Below, in pieces: positions 20,847 to 31,258 of a DNA stretch of 64,000 nt (position 1 is its first letter; each line of letters opens with the position of its first letter). A program made the translations under genes and the position numbers. Under the pieces are notes generated by a model. The model was given only the letters and a program-made list of their open reading frames with translations, was not told the DNA's origin and searched no databases. The DNA is from Oceanobacillus kimchii X50 (GTDB lineage Bacteria; Bacillota; Bacilli; Bacillales; Amphibacillaceae): NCBI RefSeq assembly GCF_000340475.1, contig NZ_CM001792.1, positions 2,192,659 to 2,256,658 of the forward strand, given 5' to 3'.

Positions 20847-20899
20847 AACTTAATTTCTGAATTACTATCGCTTCAGTCAGATTATTAATGACTGACTAA

Positions 20900-22093
20900 T
20901 TATCCATTTAGCCCGCTTAATCTCACCGTATCTTTTGCGATCATTGCCTCTTCATTTGTTGGAATAATAATTACTTTTACTGGAGAGTGTGGATAGTTAA
21001 TAAATTGCTCTTTTCCACGTACATCATTTAATTTCGGATCCCAGTAAATTCCCATGAATTCAAGTCCGGTTAAGATTTTTTCCCGAATAGTTACACTGTT
21101 CTCACCAACTCCAGCAGTGAAGATGATTGCATCAAGTCCATTCATTTTTGCAGCATAAGAACCAATGTACTTATGGATACGACCTGCAAAAACATCTAGA
21201 GCTAATTCTGCTCTTGCATCTGATTCAGATTTTTCTTCAATATCACGTAAATCACTAGAAAATCCAGATAATGCTAACATTCCGCTTTCTTTGTTCAGTA
21301 CGTTTAATACTTCATCTGCTGTTTTTCCAGTCTTATCCATAATATATGGAATTAATGCTGGGTCAATATTTCCTGAACGAGTCCCCATCGTTACGCCCGC
21401 TAATGGTGTGAACCCCATAGAAGTATCAATGGACTCCCCATCTTTAATTGCAGTTACACTTGCTCCATTACCAATGTGACAAGAAATCAAACGTAGGTTG
21501 GATAAAGGTACACCTAATAAGTCTGATGCACGTTCTGAGACATATTTATGGGAAGTACCATGGAAACCATATTTACGAATCCCATATTCTTCATAATATT
21601 CTCTTGGAAGACTGTACATATATGATGCTTCAGGCATTGTTTGATGGAAAGCAGTATCAAATACAGCTACCATCGGAATTTCAGGTAAAATCTCCTTAAA
21701 TGCATGAATTCCTGTTAAGTTTGCAGGGTTGTGCAATGGAGCTAGTTCAGATATATCTTCTATTTTTTGAATAACTTCATCAGTAATTAAAACAGAATCA
21801 GAGAAATATTCACCACCATGTACCACACGATGCCCTACTGCGTCTATTTCATTAAATGATTGAATTACACCTGTAGAAGTCAATGACTCCAATAACATTT
21901 TAACAGCAACACTGTGATCAGGAATATCTGTAACTTGCTTATCTTTCTCTCCGTTTGCTTCGACAGAAAAAATTGCGTCAGGCATTCCAATCCGTTCTAC
22001 TAATCCTTTTGCAATTACTTCTTCATCTGGCATTTGAATAAGTTGAAACTTTAATGAAGAACTACCAGCATTAATTGCTAACACATTACTCAT
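20900..22093 (-). CDS. ackA: Acetate kinase
   Basis: AckA converts acetyl phosphate and ADP to acetate and ATP, the energy-yielding step of overflow metabolism. The 397-residue protein begins [16 protein letters not shown], the acetokinase signature. It has [11 protein letters not shown], the catalytic region [15 protein letters not shown] with its histidine, [19 protein letters not shown] and FTAGVGENS. The ATG at 22093 has AGGAG eight bases upstream; an earlier GTG at 22102 lies inside that region. It follows ytxK with only 11 bp between, as in B. subtilis. In relatives it is activated by CcpA; I did not find a clean cre site here. Confidence 0.98.
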   Translation of the reverse strand: MSNVLAINAGSSSLKFQLIQMPDEEVIAKGLVERIGMPDAIFSVEANGEKDKQVTDIPDHSVAVKMLLESLTSTGVIQSFNEIDAVGHRVVHGGEYFSDSVLITDEVIQKIEDISELAPLHNPANLTGIHAFKEILPEIPMVAVFDTAFHQTMPEASYMYSLPREYYEEYGIRKYGFHGTSHKYVSERASDLLGVPLSNLRLISCHIGNGASVTAIKDGESIDTSMGFTPLAGVTMGTRSGNIDPALIPYIMDKTGKTADEVLNVLNKESGMLALSGFSSDLRDIEEKSESDARAELALDVFAGRIHKYIGSYAAKMNGLDAIIFTAGVGENSVTIREKILTGLEFMGIYWDPKLNDVRGKEQFINYPHSPVKVIIIPTNEEAMIAKDTVRLSGLNG

Positions 22094-22104
22094 TACTCTC
22101 ACTC

Positions 22105-23103
22105 CTATTTACTATTAATCCCTTTTGGATAGGATGCAAACCATTGGTCCATTTTCTTTAAGATGTCCGCCATTGCATGAGCATTTTTGAAAGAAGGCAT
22201 CTGAACAAGTAATGGCTGTTTTGGATCACTTGTAGCTTCCCCTTTTTTCTGCAATATTAAAATACTCTTTGCTTGTTGTTTGGATTTAAAGGCTGATTCT
22301 GGTAAACGAATAACGCCAACAATATGTGCATGCTTTTGTAAAAATGCATGAAGTTTATCTGATTGATCACTATCAAACAAGAATTCAGGCACAACTCCAA
22401 CAAAATAAGCGCCTTCCTTCATATATGTTAGGCTTTGCTCTATGAACAGATGATGCGAATAAGAATGTCCTTGATCCGCCTTTAATTCATAGTCATTAGC
22501 GGATATATCGTCAGGATAATATCCAACCGGAAGATCCGATATAACGATATCAACAGGTTCCATTAAAAAAGGGCGTAAGCTATCTTGATGGAAGAATTCA
22601 ACTTCTTTTTCTTGTAAGTTTGCATTAAGTACAGCTAGTCCAATTAAAGTTGGATCAACTTCAGCTGCGTATGCAGCAACATCTTTATTCATTTGATTCA
22701 TCACTGCTGTTAGTAAATTACCCGTACCACTAGCTGGATCAAATAATGCCACTTCTTTGTGTGAAGACAACAATTTATTTGCTAAATAACTTACAATTAG
22801 ACTAACAGTATCAGGAGTCATTAAATGTTGCTGCTGCGTAGATCCTTTCATCCCTTTTAATATTGCCAAGGATATTCCTTTTCGAATTTCTTCATGTTGG
22901 AAATCACTTACCTTTATTTCTGATAATAATTGGTTTAATTTATGTTTGGTAATATCATCAAAACCTTCAGGCACATCTTTTTCAAACAACATCTCTAATG
23001 TGATTACTAGACTATCTAAAAATGTTTCATTCTTAGTCTGTTGTACATTTTCAGTTGTTTTATCAAGCCAATTAAAAATAAGTTCCACGTTCGTTTGCTC
23101 CAT
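22105..23103 (-). CDS. ytxK: YtxK: class I SAM-dependent methyltransferase of N6-adenine type
   Basis: A 332-residue protein with an N-terminal helical part and a Rossmann methyltransferase domain from about residue 100. Motif I is clear ([15 protein letters not shown]). The position of the catalytic (D/N)PPY motif instead reads [11 protein letters not shown], so the catalytic asparagine/aspartate-proline pair is altered. This SDLPVGYY form is, as far as I recall, characteristic of the YtxK group and not a local mutation. The substrate is unknown. AGGAGGG precedes the ATG at 23103. It forms an operon with ackA. Confidence 0.88.
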   Translation of the reverse strand: MEQTNVELIFNWLDKTTENVQQTKNETFLDSLVITLEMLFEKDVPEGFDDITKHKLNQLLSEIKVSDFQHEEIRKGISLAILKGMKGSTQQQHLMTPDTVSLIVSYLANKLLSSHKEVALFDPASGTGNLLTAVMNQMNKDVAAYAAEVDPTLIGLAVLNANLQEKEVEFFHQDSLRPFLMEPVDIVISDLPVGYYPDDISANDYELKADQGHSYSHHLFIEQSLTYMKEGAYFVGVVPEFLFDSDQSDKLHAFLQKHAHIVGVIRLPESAFKSKQQAKSILILQKKGEATSDPKQPLLVQMPSFKNAHAMADILKKMDQWFASYPKGINSK

Positions 23104-23361
23104 GGTATACCCTCCTATCCATGCTGACAACTTTTATATTGTATCAGCACTTATCTCATATGTAAAAAAATAAGAAAGGAATTAAAAATCTCGCACAAAA
23201 ACCTTTGTTTATATTTATTCCCTTTTATACACTCTTTTAAGTGATTAAAACCTATTTTCTCTATTTCAGTAATAATTTGTTTGTTACTATATCTTCATTT
23301 GAGTAAATATACAAATAAAACGAAAATTTTTCATTGATCTACACAATACTTCACTTAAAAA

Positions 23362-23389
23362 TAGCCATCCCAAATATTCGGGACGGCTA
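23362..23389 (-). terminator. Rho-independent terminator after tpx
   Basis: TAGCCGTCCC and GGGATGGCTA pair with one G-U around an eight-base loop and are followed by TTTTTA on the minus strand. Confidence 0.85.
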
Positions 23390-23399
23390 ACAACGAAAG

Positions 23400-23894
23400 T
23401 TATTTGTTTAAATGAGATAGTACAGCTTCATAATCAGGATGGTTTGAAACCTCTGATAAGTATTCAACATAAGTTATCTTATCGTTTTCATCAACGACAA
23501 ATACAGCTCTAGATAATAAACGTAGCTCTTTAATAAGTACGCCATATTTCTCACCAAAATCAGCTGCACGATGATCAGATAACGTATCAACTTTATCTAT
23601 TCCATTTGCTGCACACCAACGTTTTTGAGCAAAAGGAAGATCCATACTGATTGTAAGTATTTGAACATTATCAAAGTTACTAGCTTCCTCATTAAATCGA
23701 CGTGTCTGTTCCGAACATACACCCGTATCAATTGAAGGAACCACACTAATAACTTTCACGTTTCCTTTATAATCACTTAAGTGTTTCTCTGATAAATCAT
23801 TTGCTAGAACGGTAAAATCTGGCGCACTATCTCCAACTTTCTTTTCTACCCCAAGTAATGTTACTGGATCGTTTTTAAATGTTACATTTGACAT
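23400..23894 (-). CDS. tpx: Thiol peroxidase (atypical 2-Cys peroxiredoxin)
   Basis: Tpx reduces hydrogen and alkyl peroxides using thioredoxin. The 164-residue protein has the peroxidatic cysteine C60 in [15 protein letters not shown], with its threonine and arginine neighbours. The resolving cysteine C94 stands in [10 protein letters not shown]; both are needed for the Tpx intramolecular disulfide. The start has GGGGGAG upstream of ATG. In B. subtilis tpx lies next to ytxK-ackA and ytfJ, and this layout is kept. It is probably transcribed with ytfI-gerW upstream or from its own promoter in the 100-bp gap. Confidence 0.97.
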   Translation of the reverse strand: MSNVTFKNDPVTLLGVEKKVGDSAPDFTVLANDLSEKHLSDYKGNVKVISVVPSIDTGVCSEQTRRFNEEASNFDNVQILTISMDLPFAQKRWCAANGIDKVDTLSDHRAADFGEKYGVLIKELRLLSRAVFVVDENDKITYVEYLSEVSNHPDYEAVLSHLNK

Positions 23895-23991
23895 AAATTA
23901 TCTCCCCCAACTATATTGTGTCTACATTTATTATGAAGCTTAACAAAAAACATGTCCAATGTTAGACATCAATTTAGGAGATATACTCACT

Positions 23992-24465
23992 TTAAATATC
24001 GTAATGATGGAAAGATGATGATTTCTTTTCTTCTTTTTTATCTTTCTTCTCTTCTTTATGGGATTCTTCTCCATCCTCATTATCTTTCATTAACTTTTTC
24101 ATTTTTTCTACAAGTTGCGGAGCAGCATCAATTAATTTCTCATAAAGATGTGTATGTTGATCTAAATGGATCATTTCCATCCCTTTTTCTCCAATTACAA
24201 GAAAAGCTACAGGAGTAATTGACACTCCTCCGCCACTACCCCCACCGAACGGCATTTCTTGTTGTCTACTTTCATCCGAATATATTTGACTAGGAGAGAA
24301 TTCACTTCCCCCAGCAGCAAATCCGAAACCAACTTTAGAAACAGGTATTATTACCGTTCCATCATGTGTTTTTACAGGATCGCCAATGATTGTATTTACT
24401 TCTACCATTTTCTGTATACTTTCCATCGCTGTAGTCATTAAGCCTTCAATTGGATGTTCATCCAT
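23992..24465 (-). CDS. gerW: GerW (YtfJ) family sporulation/germination protein
   Basis: The 157-residue protein begins MDEHPIEGLMTTAMESIQKM, the family signature, followed by IIPVSKVGFGFAAGGSEF. A glycine-rich loop (MPFGGGSGGGVSITPVAFLV) comes next, and a highly charged lysine/glutamate tail. YtfJ/GerW of B. subtilis is made in the forespore and is needed for normal L-alanine-triggered germination. The ATG at 24465 has AGGAGG upstream and lies eight bases inside the ytfI coding region, so the two are coupled. The C-terminal 40 residues are nearly all charged, a variable part of the family. Confidence 0.93.
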   Translation of the reverse strand: MDEHPIEGLMTTAMESIQKMVEVNTIIGDPVKTHDGTVIIPVSKVGFGFAAGGSEFSPSQIYSDESRQQEMPFGGGSGGGVSITPVAFLVIGEKGMEMIHLDQHTHLYEKLIDAAPQLVEKMKKLMKDNEDGEESHKEEKKDKKEEKKSSSFHHYDI

Positions 24466-25033
24466 GATTAGTAGCCTCCTTCTGTTTATCCGGTATCTTT
24501 GATAGTTGTAGAATTCCATAAATAGCTTTTCCTAATCTTATAGATATCATGCAACGAATATCAGTTTGTATAAATGACTTTTGATAATCTGGCGTAACAT
24601 CTACGATTAAGTCATCAACTTTCTTCATGTGTTCTCGTAAGAATCCAATAATAATTCCTTTAACTGCCCATGCTGCTCCTGTCGATATTCCTGTCGTTAC
24701 AGCGTCCCCAGTCCCTCCTTTTGTTTTCCATTCAAAGAAAGAGAGTTCAATCATCGATAGAAAATGAGTGACATTTCGATAAACAATGGGTATCGATCGA
24801 ATAAATCGTAAAATTTCTTCACGAAAATTTAAATAGTTTATTTGTTTATCTTCATTTTGTTCTAACTTCAGCTCTTTCTTATATATTTTCCATTTATAAA
24901 TAAGAGCTTGAATATATACAATACTTTGCTCTTTTGAATGATGAAATGTTATATGTATAGATAATTTTACGAGAGCTATTATTAGCACAAGTAGAAAAAA
25001 GCTAAAAATGATAATACCTATTGTTACCCACAT
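24458..25033 (-). CDS. ytfI: YtfI: DUF2953 membrane-anchored protein
   Basis: The 191-residue protein has one N-terminal membrane segment (VTIGIIIFSFFLLVLIIALV) followed by a mostly soluble domain. It carries WKTKGGTGDAVTTGISTGAAW and ends with VTPDYQKSF and the tail RLGKAIYGILQL, features of DUF2953. It overlaps gerW by eight bases, and the pair is a common unit in spore formers. I infer a sporulation role from this link alone. AGGGATTTCAATG upstream gives a modest ribosome binding site. Confidence 0.88.
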   Translation of the reverse strand: MWVTIGIIIFSFFLLVLIIALVKLSIHITFHHSKEQSIVYIQALIYKWKIYKKELKLEQNEDKQINYLNFREEILRFIRSIPIVYRNVTHFLSMIELSFFEWKTKGGTGDAVTTGISTGAAWAVKGIIIGFLREHMKKVDDLIVDVTPDYQKSFIQTDIRCMISIRLGKAIYGILQLSKIPDKQKEATNHG

Positions 25034-25170
25034 TGAAATCCCTTCTTCTTTATCATATATAAACTATTTTTAGGCAATTCACTATATTTTAAACCCTTTT
25101 ATAGGGATATGTTGAAATAAACATGGTAAACTTAAAGTAGGTTGTATAAAAAAGTTTTGGAGGTTTCATC

Positions 25171-25971
25171 ATGGCAGAGAGACAAAATATCTTCTTTTAC
25201 TATCATCCTGATGAAGAAATGGATGGCAAAATTAAAGCACTCAAAAAAATATCTTCAGAAAATGGTTTAAAGGTTGTAGAGGATTCCAAAGATGCCTCTA
25301 TTATTGTAAGTATTGGCGGTGACGGTACCTTTCTGCAAGCCGTTAGAAAAACCGGGTTCAGGCAAGATTGTATCTATACTGGAATTATGAGAGAAGGTCA
25401 ATCCGGGTTATATTGTGATTTTAATATCGACAATTTTGATAATATGATCCATTCCGTATTACATGAAGACCTTGAAGTAAGAAGATTTCCTACAATTAAA
25501 GCACAAATTAATAGTGAAACGCCTTTTTATTGTTTAAATGAAGTATCCATTAGATCGACAATTGTAAAAACGATAGTAATTAATGTATACGTCGATGGAT
25601 TTCATTTTGAAACGTTTAGAGGGGATGGAATGATTGTGTCTACTCCAACAGGGAGTACCGGTTACTCCAAGTCAGCAAGAGGGGCAGTTATTGATCCATT
25701 AATTCATGGATTTCAAGTTTCAGAAGTTGCATCTTTAAATAATAATCAATACCGCACCCTCGGTTCATCCTTTCTATTAGATAAGGACCGTAAACTACAA
25801 CTCGAGATCTTACAAGATGGTAACGATCATCCAATCATTAGTCTAGATAACGAGGCATCGCCAATCAAACGTATTCAAAATATTGAAGTTACTATGGATG
25901 ATACGATTATTAAAACCGTAAAATTAAAGAATAACTCGTACTGGGAACGAGTAAAACGTACCTTTTTATAA
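25171..25971 (+). CDS. nadK: NAD kinase (short NadK2 type)
   Basis: NAD kinase makes NADP from NAD and ATP. The 266-residue protein carries IVSIGGDGTFLQAVR (residues about 46-60), the nucleotide-binding GGDG motif. NEVSIRST, the diagnostic STPTGSTGYSKSARG region and LNNNQYRTLGSS follow. The short length is that of the second Bacillus enzyme (YtdI), found alongside a longer paralogue elsewhere in the genome. GGAGG lies ten bases upstream of the ATG. It stands alone and converges on the SASP gene. Confidence 0.95.
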   Translation: MAERQNIFFYYHPDEEMDGKIKALKKISSENGLKVVEDSKDASIIVSIGGDGTFLQAVRKTGFRQDCIYTGIMREGQSGLYCDFNIDNFDNMIHSVLHEDLEVRRFPTIKAQINSETPFYCLNEVSIRSTIVKTIVINVYVDGFHFETFRGDGMIVSTPTGSTGYSKSARGAVIDPLIHGFQVSEVASLNNNQYRTLGSSFLLDKDRKLQLEILQDGNDHPIISLDNEASPIKRIQNIEVTMDDTIIKTVKLKNNSYWERVKRTFL

Positions 25972-25979
25972 TTAAAAAG

Positions 25980-26012
25980 CTACCCTTGTCAACAACAAGG
26001 GTAGCTAGCCAA
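25980..26012 (-). terminator. Terminator of the SASP gene, also after nadK
   Basis: AGCTACCCTTGT and ACAAGGGTAGCT form a 12-bp stem. The T-run is on the minus-strand side, so its main client is the SASP gene. Confidence 0.88.
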
Positions 26013-26029
26013 TTATTATTTTTTATGAG

Positions 26030-26227
26030 TTATTTTGTTCCACCGAATTGTTGCTCAGCCATTGTTACAAGACGTTTTGTGATTTCACCACCAACAGAAC
26101 CGTTAGCACGTGAAGTAGTGTCAGCTCCTAACTGTACACCAAATTCCTGAGCGATTTCGTATTTCATTTGATCAAGTGCTTGTTGCACTCCTGGAACTAC
26201 CAATTGGTTTGAAGAATTGTTTGCCAT
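26030..26227 (-). CDS. Alpha/beta-type small acid-soluble spore protein
   Basis: SASPs coat and protect DNA in the dormant spore and are degraded to amino acids on germination. The 65-residue protein has the typical asparagine-rich start ([13 protein letters not shown]). The germination protease site stands in [10 protein letters not shown], and the conserved [19 protein letters not shown] segment makes the second DNA-binding helix region. All parts of the family are present at normal length. The ribosome binding site AAGGAGG is strong, as expected for an abundant product made under sigma-G. Confidence 0.97.
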   Translation of the reverse strand: MANNSSNQLVVPGVQQALDQMKYEIAQEFGVQLGADTTSRANGSVGGEITKRLVTMAEQQFGGTK

Positions 26228-26331
26228 GTTAGTTCACCTCCTTGGTACTCATAGAATGTGTTGATTAGAGGAAAACCATGCATCTAATTTATTGGTAGTT
26301 TTTTCTTGTTTTTAGGAACAAGTCATCACTT

Positions 26332-27534
26332 TTACAGAAGATCTTCAAAAGATTGATCCATTACTGTTTTTTCCGTAATTTTAATTGTCTCAATTCCTTT
26401 TATTGTTTCTTCCATTGTTGGAGTAAAATCATGATGAGACTCATAATAATTTACTTTTTCCCGCTTTGGCTTTGTTTTTGGAGACTTCGGCACAAAAATC
26501 GTACAACAATCCTCATAAGGTTGTATGGAAGTCTCATACGTTCCTATCTCTTGGGATATCTCTATAACTTCTTGCTTATCCATTGCTATTAATGGACGAA
26601 TAATCGGGTAATTTGTCACTTCATTTATCGTGTGCATACTTTGCATTGTCTGACTTGCCACTTGTCCTAAATTTTCTCCACTTGTTAGTGATAAAATCTC
26701 TTCTTGCTCACAAATTCTCTCACTTATACGAAACATCATTCTACGCATAATGGTCATCGCATAATCATTTGGCATCTCACGAAAGATTTCTTGTTGTAAC
26801 TTCGTAAAAGGAACAATATGCACTTTAATGGATTTTCCATATTTCGTTAATGTCTGTGTCAGATCGAGTACTTTTTGTTTAGCTCGTTCACTTGTGAATG
26901 GTGGAGAATGGAAGTGAATGGCTTCTAATTGAACTCCGCGCTTCATTGCCAAAAATCCAGCTACAGGACTATCTATACCACCTGATAACAATAATAATGA
27001 TTTACCTGATGTACCGACTGGAAGTCCGCCTCTACAACGGATTGACCCTGAAGTAATATACGTTGCTTCTTTACGAATTTCTACTCGTACTTCCACATCA
27101 GGTTCATGCACATTTACAGTGATGCCATCCGTATTTGTTAATAAATGTCCACCTAAAATTTGGTTCATCTGTTGAGAAGGAATAGGAAAGTCCTTTGTAA
27201 TACGCTTTACGGTTACTTTAAATGTTTTTGCCTTCTCTTCTTTCTTTAAAGCATACAGCGCTCCTTCTTTTATTTGCTCTTCACTGTTCTCTACTCGAAT
27301 TGCTAAACTTAAACTATGAATACCGAATACATTTTTAAGTTTTTCTATAATTGGTTCTGGTTCATTTCCATTCAATAAAACAAACATCCTACCCTGTGTG
27401 CGTATTACTTTCACACCCTCAAAATGTTTAATTTTTTGATGAATGTTCTCTTGTAGTTTTATGATGAATTGTTTTATATTCTTTCCTTTTAACGCCATTT
27501 CTCCATAGCGTATTAATATATGATCGTAATTCAT
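26332..27534 (-). CDS. thiI: tRNA 4-thiouridine synthetase ThiI
   Basis: ThiI adenylates U8 of tRNA and transfers sulfur to it, giving 4-thiouridine. The 400-residue protein has the N-terminal ferredoxin-like and THUMP domains (to about residue 165), then the PP-loop SGGIDSPVAGF. The CCTIF and KSPKTKPK elements come late. There is no C-terminal rhodanese domain, the usual Bacillus form; sulfur is received directly from the neighbouring desulfurase. Its ATG follows the desulfurase stop after six bases, so they form an operon. Confidence 0.97.
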   Translation of the reverse strand: MNYDHILIRYGEMALKGKNIKQFIIKLQENIHQKIKHFEGVKVIRTQGRMFVLLNGNEPEPIIEKLKNVFGIHSLSLAIRVENSEEQIKEGALYALKKEEKAKTFKVTVKRITKDFPIPSQQMNQILGGHLLTNTDGITVNVHEPDVEVRVEIRKEATYITSGSIRCRGGLPVGTSGKSLLLLSGGIDSPVAGFLAMKRGVQLEAIHFHSPPFTSERAKQKVLDLTQTLTKYGKSIKVHIVPFTKLQQEIFREMPNDYAMTIMRRMMFRISERICEQEEILSLTSGENLGQVASQTMQSMHTINEVTNYPIIRPLIAMDKQEVIEISQEIGTYETSIQPYEDCCTIFVPKSPKTKPKREKVNYYESHHDFTPTMEETIKGIETIKITEKTVMDQSFEDLL

Positions 27535-27540
27535 TACTAT

Positions 27541-28680
27541 CTACCCCAATGCTTCTTTGTATTGTTCAATTGCAGTATGCAATTCTTTTAAAAATTGTTC
27601 TACTTCTGCTACCGTATTATTATATGAAAAACTAACACGCAGACCAGAAATTGCTTCTTCATGCGATTTTCCACAAGCAATTAGAATTCTGCTTTCATCT
27701 AATTCTTTCGAGGAGCAAGCAGATTTAGTAGAAATATAAATGTCCTTTTCACTTAAAGTATGAATAATTACTTCTGGTTTTACACCTAGAACAGAAAAAT
27801 TAACAATATGTGGCGCTCCATGTGAAGGTGAATGAATAACGATATCTTCCAATTTTGATAATCCTTCTCGTAACACCTCATTTAAATGGATTAGATGTTG
27901 TTTTTCTTGTTTAAATTGTTCCATCACTAATCGAAGTGCTTTCACAAATGAAACTGCACCAGCAACATTTTCTGTACCAGAACGTACACCAAATTCCTGA
28001 TTCCCTCCATGCATCAATGGAAATAGCGTAGTTGTTTTTTCCACATAAAGCATTCCTGTTCCTTTTAACCCATGAATCTTGTGACCAGAAAAAGTACATA
28101 AATCAATACCACTATCACTTAATTTCAATGGTACTTTTCCTAACGCTTGAACCGCATCTACATGGAAAAATACTTTTGGATATTGTTTCAACATATTTCC
28201 GATCGCTTCAATTGGCTGAATGGTTCCAATTTCATTATTAACGTACATCATTGTAATTAATATGGTGTCGGACTCAATTGCATTTTCTACTTGTTCCACG
28301 GAAACTAATCCATTCTCATCAATTGGTAGGAAGGTAATTCGAAAACCTAATTTTTTTAAACTTATACACGTATCATAAATTGATGGGTGTTCCGCTTCGG
28401 TCGTTATTATATGCCTTCCTCTTTGCTCATGTTCTAAAGCTATCCCTTTGATAGCAGTATTATTTCCTTCTGTACCACCGGATGTAAAGATGATTTCTTC
28501 CCTTCGGACTCCTAATGTTTCTGCTACCTGTTGCTTAGCAGTAAATAATAGTTTTTCAACTCTTCCACCTAGCGGGTGAATAGAAGAAGGATTTGCAAAA
28601 AATTGGGAAGAAGCTAATTGAAAGCTTTGAATAACTTCTTCTTTTGGTTGTGTTGTTGCACTATTATCTAAATAAATCAT
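27541..28680 (-). CDS. nifZ: Cysteine desulfurase dedicated to ThiI
   Basis: This PLP enzyme takes sulfur from cysteine to supply ThiI. The 379-residue protein begins MIYLDNSATTQPKEEV. It has the PLP lysine in FSGHKIHGLKGTG, the histidine region TEAEHPS, and the active-site cysteine loop STKSACSSKELDES. The ATG at 28680 is chosen because AGGTG lies upstream; the GTG three codons earlier sits inside that site. It lies between ezrA and thiI, as in B. subtilis, where NifZ serves ThiI rather than Fe-S assembly. Confidence 0.95.
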   Translation of the reverse strand: MIYLDNSATTQPKEEVIQSFQLASSQFFANPSSIHPLGGRVEKLLFTAKQQVAETLGVRREEIIFTSGGTEGNNTAIKGIALEHEQRGRHIITTEAEHPSIYDTCISLKKLGFRITFLPIDENGLVSVEQVENAIESDTILITMMYVNNEIGTIQPIEAIGNMLKQYPKVFFHVDAVQALGKVPLKLSDSGIDLCTFSGHKIHGLKGTGMLYVEKTTTLFPLMHGGNQEFGVRSGTENVAGAVSFVKALRLVMEQFKQEKQHLIHLNEVLREGLSKLEDIVIHSPSHGAPHIVNFSVLGVKPEVIIHTLSEKDIYISTKSACSSKELDESRILIACGKSHEEAISGLRVSFSYNNTVAEVEQFLKELHTAIEQYKEALG

Positions 28681-28706
28681 CGTATTCACCTACTTTTACA
28701 AAAATG

Positions 28707-28750
28707 TAAGGCTGACTTAAGAAAACAATTCGTCTCTTAATGACAGCCTT
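28707..28750 (-). terminator. Rho-independent terminator after ezrA
   Basis: On the minus strand AAGGCTG and CAGCCTT form the base of the stem and TTAAGA/TCTTAA the upper part. A T-rich tail follows. The left arm begins nine bases beyond the ezrA stop. Confidence 0.8.
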
Positions 28751-28758
28751 TATTATAT

Positions 28759-30453
28759 CTATCTATTCAAGGTTAGTTGATTCTCTTCAATTCGCTTTAA
28801 TGCTCCAGGTTCAATTTCTTCTACTGCTTTCGCAGCATGCTCTAAAGATAATTCATATTCATAATTACGGAATAATCGTTCTGCCTCTTTTAATTTACCA
28901 TTTAAAACTGTGTGCTGACTTCGATAACGGTTCGCATACTGAATAACTTGTTCCGTTAGATAAGCTTGGTCAAGCATTATATCTATTTGCTCATGTGTCT
29001 GATCAACTGCTTGTTTTGCTTCAGATAATGCATGTTGTACTTTTGCAATATCTAATGGATAATCTTCTAAAGCATCTACTACTTGACTGTTTTTAGCAGA
29101 AGCCGTTTCAAATCTTGTCCAAATAAATCCTGGTACACCTGGTATATTACTCTTTTTCAGCTTCCTATTCAACTCATAAAGCTGTTTACGCATCTCTATA
29201 AGCTTTTCTCTCGCTTCCATTTCATCTTTTCTTAGGTTCTCAATTGATTTTTTAAATTCTTCATGCTGTTCTTCTAATTGAACAATTTTATTAAATCCAT
29301 CTTCAACTATATTTTGTAAATCAGAATGTGATTTTTGATCATCATCCATATCTTTTTGAAGTTCTTTTAATTGTTCTCTTAATGTAGAAATAGTTTTTCC
29401 AACAGTAAAGAATCGTTCCATGTCATTATTCTCTACAAAATAAGCTTTCTTTAGTTCTTCGACTTCTAATTTTGTCTCATCATAAGTAGCGGCAATTTCA
29501 CTAACGGATTTTTGATACTCTGGAATACGCTGTTCTAAATAATTTTTAGCAATAGCCTCTCCTTCAAGAGATTCATACATTTCGGTAATACGCTCTTCTA
29601 TATCATCTAATTTAGAGGAAACATCAGTAATATCACCTTCTTCCAACTGCTGTTGTAATTTCTTAAGGTGTTCTTGGTATGTAATAATTTCTTTATCAAA
29701 TCCAAAATGTTTTACGCGATAACCGTTACCTTTCATCTCCTGAATACCTGACAAGACTTGTTCTAATTGAGATGGTAAATCCTGCTTACATCGTCTTAAA
29801 ATTTCTGGAAATTGCTCCATTTTGTTTTCAAACTCAATAATTTCTTCTTTTAAAATTTGTATAAGTCTACTTGCCTCTAAATAATCTCCAGATTCAACAT
29901 TTTCTTCATATGTAGCTAGCTGAGCATCAAAATCATCTAACTTTTTATCAAAAATTTTCTCTGCTTTTCCATATTGATATCTCGATTGCGAAAGTGATTT
30001 ACGAAGAAGCTTAATTGTAGGAACAATTTGGGCAACCTCTTCTCTGCTAGTTTTTTCAGAGCTTAACAATTCATCCAATTCCTCAAGTATTTCTTCTATT
30101 TGAACTTCAATATTTTGGAGTTTCTGGTCTCCTTCAGATAGGATATTGTTCGCTCTTCTCATTCTAAATTTATCAGCTGCGTCTTCTGCATCAAATAAAT
30201 GATCTTCAATGTCTGGAAGTTCTTTCGTAATGATATGCTCCCATCGACCTTTCCAAAGTTCAAATTTTTCTTGTGTTTCTCCGGACAAATTAAGGCTTTT
30301 TATTTTACTAATTTGTTGTGCTACATCCCTTGCCATAATATCCATTTTCCACTTTTCTTGATGGTCTACTTTGTCATAAATTCGTTTTCTTAGAATAAGT
30401 CCAACGGTTAATATTACAATAATTGCTAAAATGACGCTGATGACGAAAACCAT
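28759..30453 (-). CDS. ezrA: Septation ring regulator EzrA
   Basis: EzrA is a membrane-anchored negative regulator of FtsZ ring formation and a divisome component. The 564-residue protein has a single N-terminal membrane segment (VISVILAIIVILTVGLIL). It then continues as helical, spectrin-like repeats rich in E, K, Q and L, with a late tryptophan-containing region (GVPGFIWTRFETASAKN) and a YRYELSLE-type end. Length and layout match the family. GGAGG lies upstream of the ATG. Its context (nifZ-thiI downstream, refZ upstream) is that of B. subtilis. Confidence 0.97.
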   Translation of the reverse strand: MVFVISVILAIIVILTVGLILRKRIYDKVDHQEKWKMDIMARDVAQQISKIKSLNLSGETQEKFELWKGRWEHIITKELPDIEDHLFDAEDAADKFRMRRANNILSEGDQKLQNIEVQIEEILEELDELLSSEKTSREEVAQIVPTIKLLRKSLSQSRYQYGKAEKIFDKKLDDFDAQLATYEENVESGDYLEASRLIQILKEEIIEFENKMEQFPEILRRCKQDLPSQLEQVLSGIQEMKGNGYRVKHFGFDKEIITYQEHLKKLQQQLEEGDITDVSSKLDDIEERITEMYESLEGEAIAKNYLEQRIPEYQKSVSEIAATYDETKLEVEELKKAYFVENNDMERFFTVGKTISTLREQLKELQKDMDDDQKSHSDLQNIVEDGFNKIVQLEEQHEEFKKSIENLRKDEMEAREKLIEMRKQLYELNRKLKKSNIPGVPGFIWTRFETASAKNSQVVDALEDYPLDIAKVQHALSEAKQAVDQTHEQIDIMLDQAYLTEQVIQYANRYRSQHTVLNGKLKEAERLFRNYEYELSLEHAAKAVEEIEPGALKRIEENQLTLNR

Positions 30454-30601
30454 AATATGCCTCCCAACCAGAATACCTACAAATCAATACAATCTATTTT
30501 TATCATTTTTATTAAAATTGAGTATACGTAACTATATTTCCTTTATGATACCATGTAATTTGCATTTTTGGCTAAAAAAATGCAAATTTATTGCGGATTC
30601 G

Positions 30602-31258
30602 TCACGATTTTTGCGAAGATTTATTACCTGAATGTATAAAATCTTTATCATTTTTATTATCCAGTACAAAATCCAACCATTTTTGAATCGTTCTCACATA
30701 TTTTTTTATAAACTGTTGATGAGAATATTCACCAATAATTTGATCTTTCCACTCACTATGCAATATATATGGTGTAATTAACATACCTTTTAGTTGCATT
30801 AATAGATACGTTTTTTCATCAGGATGCATCTTATTAGAAAGAGCATCATAAAAGGTTTTCTGTATATAATAGTTCTCTTTTGCCAAATAAGTAACAGCCA
30901 TTTCTCTAACAAATACCGAATCTAAAGAAAGTTCTCGTTGAATAAAGCACGTTAATTGATGATAGGATTGCTTATAATGTATAATAGTAAAAATTAATTG
31001 ATGCAACTGTTCCTTGGGACTCAATGGTGCTACTTCTTCTAGTGCTGATTCTACACTTTGTAAGTACGCTTCATAATATGCTGTAACAGCATATTCTAAA
31101 AGCCCTTGCTTTCCATTAAAGTAATAGCTTATCAATGATACATTGACAGCAGCCTTGTCTGCTATGTCTCGAACCGAGGTTCCATGAAAACCTTTTTGAA
31201 AGAACAATGACGAAGCGGCGTCAACAACTTTTTGTTTTGTTAGGTTATTTTTCATCAT
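30602..31258 (-). CDS. refZ: RefZ: TetR-family forespore chromosome/FtsZ regulator
   Basis: The N-terminal 60 residues form a TetR helix-turn-helix (VVDAASSLFFQKGFHGTSVRD, then AAVNVSLISYYFNGKQGLL). The C-terminal domain is helical. RefZ (YttP) of B. subtilis binds motifs near the origin and helps place FtsZ and capture the chromosome during sporulation. The assignment rests on strong similarity of the DNA-binding region as I know it and on the ezrA-refZ-ytsP order. Two adjacent ATGs follow GGAG; the first at 31258 is spaced by seven bases. I saw no obvious RefZ-binding motif in the window. Confidence 0.9.
   Translation of the reverse strand: MMKNNLTKQKVVDAASSLFFQKGFHGTSVRDIADKAAVNVSLISYYFNGKQGLLEYAVTAYYEAYLQSVESALEEVAPLSPKEQLHQLIFTIIHYKQSYHQLTCFIQRELSLDSVFVREMAVTYLAKENYYIQKTFYDALSNKMHPDEKTYLLMQLKGMLITPYILHSEWKDQIIGEYSHQQFIKKYVRTIQKWLDFVLDNKNDKDFIHSGNKSSQKS

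Noticed and set aside
26353..26592. Plus-strand frame opposite thiI
   Set aside because: Aromatic-rich shadow translation of the thiI coding region, with no ribosome binding site.
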